Assembly (NCBI GenBank): GCA_019119595.1
Contig: DWWS01000006.1
Location: 62,001 to 126,000 of the forward strand
DNA length: 64,000 nt
Source: Candidatus Eisenbergiella merdavium
GTDB lineage: Bacteria > Bacillota > Clostridia > Lachnospirales > Lachnospiraceae
Reading direction: 5' to 3'
Every line of letters begins with the position of its first letter. The stretch's first letter is position 1. Position numbers and translations under genes: made by a program. The notes under the pieces are model-generated. The model saw only the letters and a list, made by a program, of their open reading frames with translations. It was not told where the DNA came from and did not search any database. Positions 60,468 through 64,000 of the stretch are shown here, in pieces.

Positions 60468-62753
60468 ATGAAATGGCTCAGGGAGAAAACAGGAACCTTA
60501 TTTTCAAAAACGCTGTTCGGGATGCTTGCTATATCCCTGACGGTACTTGTTGTAACGGCGGGAGGCCTGTTTGTCTGGTTCCGGACAGAAATGGTCAGGG
60601 GATATTATGAGCTGACCGGAGCTGTCATGGGAAATACAGACGCGGTCTTTTCCAGAAATCTTTCTGATGCCAGAGAGCTTCTGATGGAGTGGTATGCCTC
60701 GGCCGACGGGGTCAGCCTGCGTCTTGACAGCGATACGGATGCGCTGGATCATATGTCCTTTATCAATCGGGTACAGGAAACCTTGAGAGGCTCCTCCTGG
60801 CTGCAGTCGGTCTGTTTCATTAACCGGGAGCGGCAGATGGCTCTCAACATGGGCTCCAATGTGTCCTATCCGGAAAATCTGGAACGGATCCTGGTGGATA
60901 AGATAACACAGGAGGACAGCAGGAACGAACCTTTTGCATGGAAGGTAAAAAGCTATCAGTCTGATCAGGAAATGATCCCGCTTCTTACCATGCCGATGGC
61001 GGAGGCGCCTGTAGGAAATGAAAATTTTGCCGGAATGACGGTTGTCAATATTGATCTGGCCCAACTGAATAAGGGGCTGTTTTCCGATGAACAGGAGGAG
61101 CAGTTTCGGATCTACATTTTCAACGCAGATGGAATGGTGGTGGGAAGCAGCAGCCGTGAGGAGCTGGGAGAGGACTGGTCCGGAAAGGAATGGGTGCGCC
61201 GCGTTCTGGACGGAGAAGGACAGTTTGAAATGAAGGAGGATGGGAAGCGCTGGGAGATTCTGGCGGCTTCCATGCAGTATCAGGGCTTCTGGATCGCCGC
61301 CCAGTCGGATTATGTGACGCAGATCATGAATATCAATTCCATTTTTTATATCATTACGGCGGTCCTCCTGCTGGCGGCGGGAGTGATCATCCTTCTGATG
61401 GTCCTGGTTTCCCGAAGGATATTCCAGCCCTTCCATCAGGTGGTGGGAAGCCTGAAGCAGTCTGAGATTGCGGAAAAGATGGATCCGGAAAAGGATGAGG
61501 TGGCTTTTCTGGAGCATTTTTACCAAGGCGTTTCCTCCCAGATGCAGTTGATGAACGACAAGAAGGAAAAGGATTTTATCGTAAAAAATATGTTGCTGGG
61601 AACCCAGGGGCGCGAGGTCGGTCTGCTTCTGCGGCAGAAGGGAATCCTTTTTGAAGGAAAGCCCTATTATATGGCGGTGGTCTTTCTGGAAAGTGAGGAC
61701 CGGGAGGACAGTCTGAGCATGCAGGAATACGATATGCTCAGAAATATGGTGAGCGGCGTGTTCGTGACCGCTCTGGAGCAGAACGGGCGCTGTACGGGCT
61801 TTGAGGCAGGGCTGAGAAGGCTGCTGTTTTTGATCTCCGGAAAGGAGGAACAGACGCAGGAGCTTCTGGAAACGCTTCAGCGTGCGGAAAGCTCTGCCCG
61901 CAGGCTGTCCCCGGTGCGTCTGTACATGATGGTCTCCGAGGGCTTTCAGGACGATGGAAGCGGCTGTGTCCGCTCCTTCCGCCGGATGAATGAATATTTG
62001 AAGACAAGACAGCTTTTGGGCTGTACGGAAGCGGCTGTACTGCCGCAGGCGGATGAAAGGATATCGGAGGATGGAACGGAGCGGATCGTGGAATGCCTGA
62101 AAAAGAGGGACAAGCCCGGTTATCTGGAGGCGGTCGATGCGCTCCTTTCCGCCTGCGGGATGATGCCGTATGAGGCCTTTGCGGCACAGCTGGAGCTTCT
62201 GGTGCGTCAGATTGCCAGAGCTGGAAAGATCGTGAGATATGCGGAAGGGTACAAACAGAAGAATACAGGGCCGGTGAGGGAGCATATAGCCGCGCTTTCG
62301 GGAAGAGAGGAGCTGGTTTTGTGGCTGGAGTCACTGTACGATGAGGCCGCGCTTTCCATCAGCAAGGTGGCGGGGCATTCCACTGCGGCGCTGATGGAGG
62401 AGGCAGTGGATTATATTCGCAATAATTATGACGACAGCAGCCTGAGCGTCAATCTGCTCGCGGACAGGCTGAACATCAGCGCAGCCTATTTCGGCAAGCT
62501 TTTCACGGAGTTTACAGGAACGAAGATGCTGGATTATGTGCTGAAGGTACGTATGGAAAAGGCAAGGGAGCTGCTGCTTTCCGAGCCGGACTGCGACATC
62601 GCCCGGATTGCGGAGCTTGTGGGCTATAACAACAGCACCTATTTCACTACGGCCTTTAAGAAATATTACGGAGTGACGCCGTCCCGGTTCCGGGAGTATC
62701 ACGTGACGGAAAGGCTTCGCGAAGGGGAAGAGGGAGAGGAAAACGGATCATGA
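60468..62753 (+). CDS. Membrane-anchored AraC-family regulator with extracellular sensor domain
   Basis: A 761-residue one-component regulator: membrane helix (about residues 15-37), extracellular Cache-like sensor (about 40-290), second membrane helix (about 291-314), cytoplasmic linker and a C-terminal double HTH (about 645-745: LSVNLLADRLNISAAYFGKLF and IARIAELVGYNNSTYFTTAFKKYYG). It should sense a glycan outside the cell and activate the surrounding transporter and hydrolase genes. The ATG at 60468 has GGGGAGAAAGGGG upstream. Its stop overlaps the GH43 start (ATGA). Confidence 0.9.
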   Translation: MKWLREKTGTLFSKTLFGMLAISLTVLVVTAGGLFVWFRTEMVRGYYELTGAVMGNTDAVFSRNLSDARELLMEWYASADGVSLRLDSDTDALDHMSFINRVQETLRGSSWLQSVCFINRERQMALNMGSNVSYPENLERILVDKITQEDSRNEPFAWKVKSYQSDQEMIPLLTMPMAEAPVGNENFAGMTVVNIDLAQLNKGLFSDEQEEQFRIYIFNADGMVVGSSSREELGEDWSGKEWVRRVLDGEGQFEMKEDGKRWEILAASMQYQGFWIAAQSDYVTQIMNINSIFYIITAVLLLAAGVIILLMVLVSRRIFQPFHQVVGSLKQSEIAEKMDPEKDEVAFLEHFYQGVSSQMQLMNDKKEKDFIVKNMLLGTQGREVGLLLRQKGILFEGKPYYMAVVFLESEDREDSLSMQEYDMLRNMVSGVFVTALEQNGRCTGFEAGLRRLLFLISGKEEQTQELLETLQRAESSARRLSPVRLYMMVSEGFQDDGSGCVRSFRRMNEYLKTRQLLGCTEAAVLPQADERISEDGTERIVECLKKRDKPGYLEAVDALLSACGMMPYEAFAAQLELLVRQIARAGKIVRYAEGYKQKNTGPVREHIAALSGREELVLWLESLYDEAALSISKVAGHSTAALMEEAVDYIRNNYDDSSLSVNLLADRLNISAAYFGKLFTEFTGTKMLDYVLKVRMEKARELLLSEPDCDIARIAELVGYNNSTYFTTAFKKYYGVTPSRFREYHVTERLREGEEGEENGS

Positions 62754-63721
62754 TCATCAACGGAACAACGGACGAATACGTGCAGTGGCATGACACAGAC
62801 GGAAACATCATCAATGCCAGCGACGGGGGGATCATCTACGCGGAGGGAAAGTATCACTGGTATGGACAGGCGCTCCGGCCGCTGCCCTTTGCGGGGGACG
62901 GAAAAGGCGGGCAGACGACCACCACGGGGGTGGTCATGTATGAATCGGAGGATCTGTATCACTGGAAGGCTGAGGGCGTGATCCTGGCCTGTTCCCCGGA
63001 TCCGGCCAGCCCGCTCTATGGGCCCATGCGCTTTGAACGGCCCAAGATCGTTTATAACCGCAGCACCGGACAGTATGTGCTCTGGTGCCATTATGTGAAG
63101 CATCCGGGAGATCACGGCTTTACGGAAGGAACGGCGGAGGCGGGCGTGGCGGTCTGTGACCGGGTGAACGGAAGCTATACCTGGCTCGGGACGGCAAGGC
63201 CCATTGATGAAAGGGGACTGGTGCGGGACTGCACGGTATTTCAGGATGAGGACGGGAGCGCCTGGTTTGTTTATGACAGGCAGGTGGGAGAGGACCGGTG
63301 CCTGCATATCGTCCGCCTTTCCGACGATTACATCTCCTTTACCGGGCAGTACAGAAGGATCGATGCCGCTTTTTGGAGAGAAGCGGCGGCGCTGGTAAAG
63401 CACGATGGCTGGTACTATATGATAACCTCGGATCTGACCTCCTGGGCGGCCAATCAGGCGAAATACTTCCGCACAAGGGAGCTTATGGGGGAATGGGAGG
63501 ATATGGGGGATCCCTGCATCGGGGATGAGACGCACACTACCTTCCAGTCTCAGAGCACCTTTATTTTTCGGGTGCAGGGAAAGGATGATCTTTATATCCA
63601 CATGGCGGAGCGGCATAATACGGAAAACTTCGAGCGCTGCTCCTATATCTGGCTTCCCATCGATTTTCACCCGGATCATACCCTGAGCTTACGCTATCGG
63701 GAGCGGTTCGCAATTACCTGA
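62750..63721 (+). CDS. Family 43-like glycosidase
   Basis: A 323-residue five-bladed beta-propeller glycosidase of the GH43 superfamily. The N-terminus (WHDTDGNIINASDGGIIYAEGKYHWYG) matches the exo-beta-galactanase/arabinofuranosidase-like branch; FERPKIVYN and DLYIHMAERHN are later blade motifs. The usual His-Gly-Gly-Gly is here Ser-Asp-Gly-Gly. It lacks a signal peptide. Its ATG overlaps the AraC stop by four bases, so the two are translationally coupled. Confidence 0.8.
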   Translation: MIINGTTDEYVQWHDTDGNIINASDGGIIYAEGKYHWYGQALRPLPFAGDGKGGQTTTTGVVMYESEDLYHWKAEGVILACSPDPASPLYGPMRFERPKIVYNRSTGQYVLWCHYVKHPGDHGFTEGTAEAGVAVCDRVNGSYTWLGTARPIDERGLVRDCTVFQDEDGSAWFVYDRQVGEDRCLHIVRLSDDYISFTGQYRRIDAAFWREAAALVKHDGWYYMITSDLTSWAANQAKYFRTRELMGEWEDMGDPCIGDETHTTFQSQSTFIFRVQGKDDLYIHMAERHNTENFERCSYIWLPIDFHPDHTLSLRYRERFAIT

Positions 63722-63744
63722 GACTGTAGGGAAGGAGAAAAGAA

Positions 63745-64000
63745 ATGAACAGGTGGGTCAGAAAACAGGTTTCACTGAACGGAGAGTGGAGTTTTGCATA
63801 TCGGAACGCCGGGCCGGGGGAGAACGGGCCGTTTCCGGAGGAGCGGGAATATGATATTCTCATGCCGGTTCCCGGATGCTGGGATGATCATGAGGACAGA
63901 CTGTCGCTGGCGGCATTCTGGTCCAGAGACAGGAGGATCAATCCGGATTATGTACCCCTTACCATTCCGGCAGGTTCCGGAAGCCCTCCGGACATGTCGT
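63745..64000 (+). CDS. Glycoside hydrolase family 2, 3'-truncated by the window edge
   Basis: The frame opens at ATG 63745 (SD GAAGGAG) and is still open at base 64000, 85 residues later. SLNGEWSFAYRNAGPG and ILMPVPGCWDDH are the start of the GH2 sugar-binding jelly-roll domain. It follows the GH43 gene by 23 bases and belongs to the same locus. Confidence 0.75.
   Translation, partial: MNRWVRKQVSLNGEWSFAYRNAGPGENGPFPEEREYDILMPVPGCWDDHEDRLSLAAFWSRDRRINPDYVPLTIPAGSGSPPDMS

Overview
The window looks like a chromosomal segment of an endospore-forming, obligately fermentative Lachnospiraceae-type member of the Clostridia. The evidence is the gene complement: a SipL-like SPOCS/LysM spore-coat protein, a Spo0A C-terminal-domain protein, the catabolic-type pyrD/pyrK pair, CUT1 LplB/YtcP/lipoprotein transporters without their own ATPase, and many glycoside hydrolases. 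Other support is the high GC of most genes, strong AGGAGG-type ribosome sites and TTGACA/TATAAT promoters. I see no rRNA, tRNA, CRISPR array or complete insertion sequence.

Region 1 (1-15.2 kb) is mostly housekeeping: a truncated methyltransferase, a PrcB-like lipoprotein, a YihS-like aldose-ketose isomerase, GNAT-pyrC-pyrK-pyrD, sipL, ispE, a GntR regulator, a small membrane protein, murI, a DUF1934 protein, a GH20 hexosaminidase and a broken AAA-ATPase-like gene. Three genes here share an unusual leader: a hairpin whose right arm contains the Shine-Dalgarno sequence and whose left side carries a CATACnnT-like box.

Region 2 (15.2-19.8 kb) is a sulfur-amino-acid cluster: cysK, metN-metI-metQ and an Rrf2 regulator, an arrangement suggesting CymR-type control. 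Region 3 (19.8-35.3 kb) holds cell-surface functions: several polytopic membrane proteins, a radical SAM/SPASM protein, an FAD-dependent oxidoreductase of the UDP-galactopyranose mutase-like fold, an acyltransferase-3, an SGNH esterase with an SH3b domain and a GT-C-like protein. It also has an XRE regulator, a DinB protein, a fused double GNAT, a candidate type I toxin-antitoxin locus at 21.8-22.0 kb, and two genes frameshifted at poly-G tracts.

Region 4 (35.3-47.6 kb) and region 5 (52.4-64 kb) are two separate carbohydrate-utilisation loci. Region 4 has an esterase, a RelB-type antitoxin beside a decayed YafQ-type toxin, LplB/YtcP/lipoprotein, a LacI regulator whose best start codon is AUC, a GH2, a second glycosidase-like TIM barrel and an EamA transporter. 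Region 5 has GH3, LplB/YtcP/lipoprotein, a DUF4832-like protein, a membrane-anchored AraC regulator, GH43 and the start of another GH2. Transporter, regulator and cytoplasmic glycosidases fit import of oligosaccharides followed by internal hydrolysis.

Between them (47.6-52.4 kb) lie a beta-propeller-like secreted protein, a 166-bp MITE with perfect terminal inverted repeats and an 8-bp target duplication, mscL, a four-hairpin array, a cytidylate-kinase-like gene, a VOC protein, a DedA protein and an AT-rich, probably acquired GyrI-like gene.

All functional names come from reading motifs and gene order; no database search was run.
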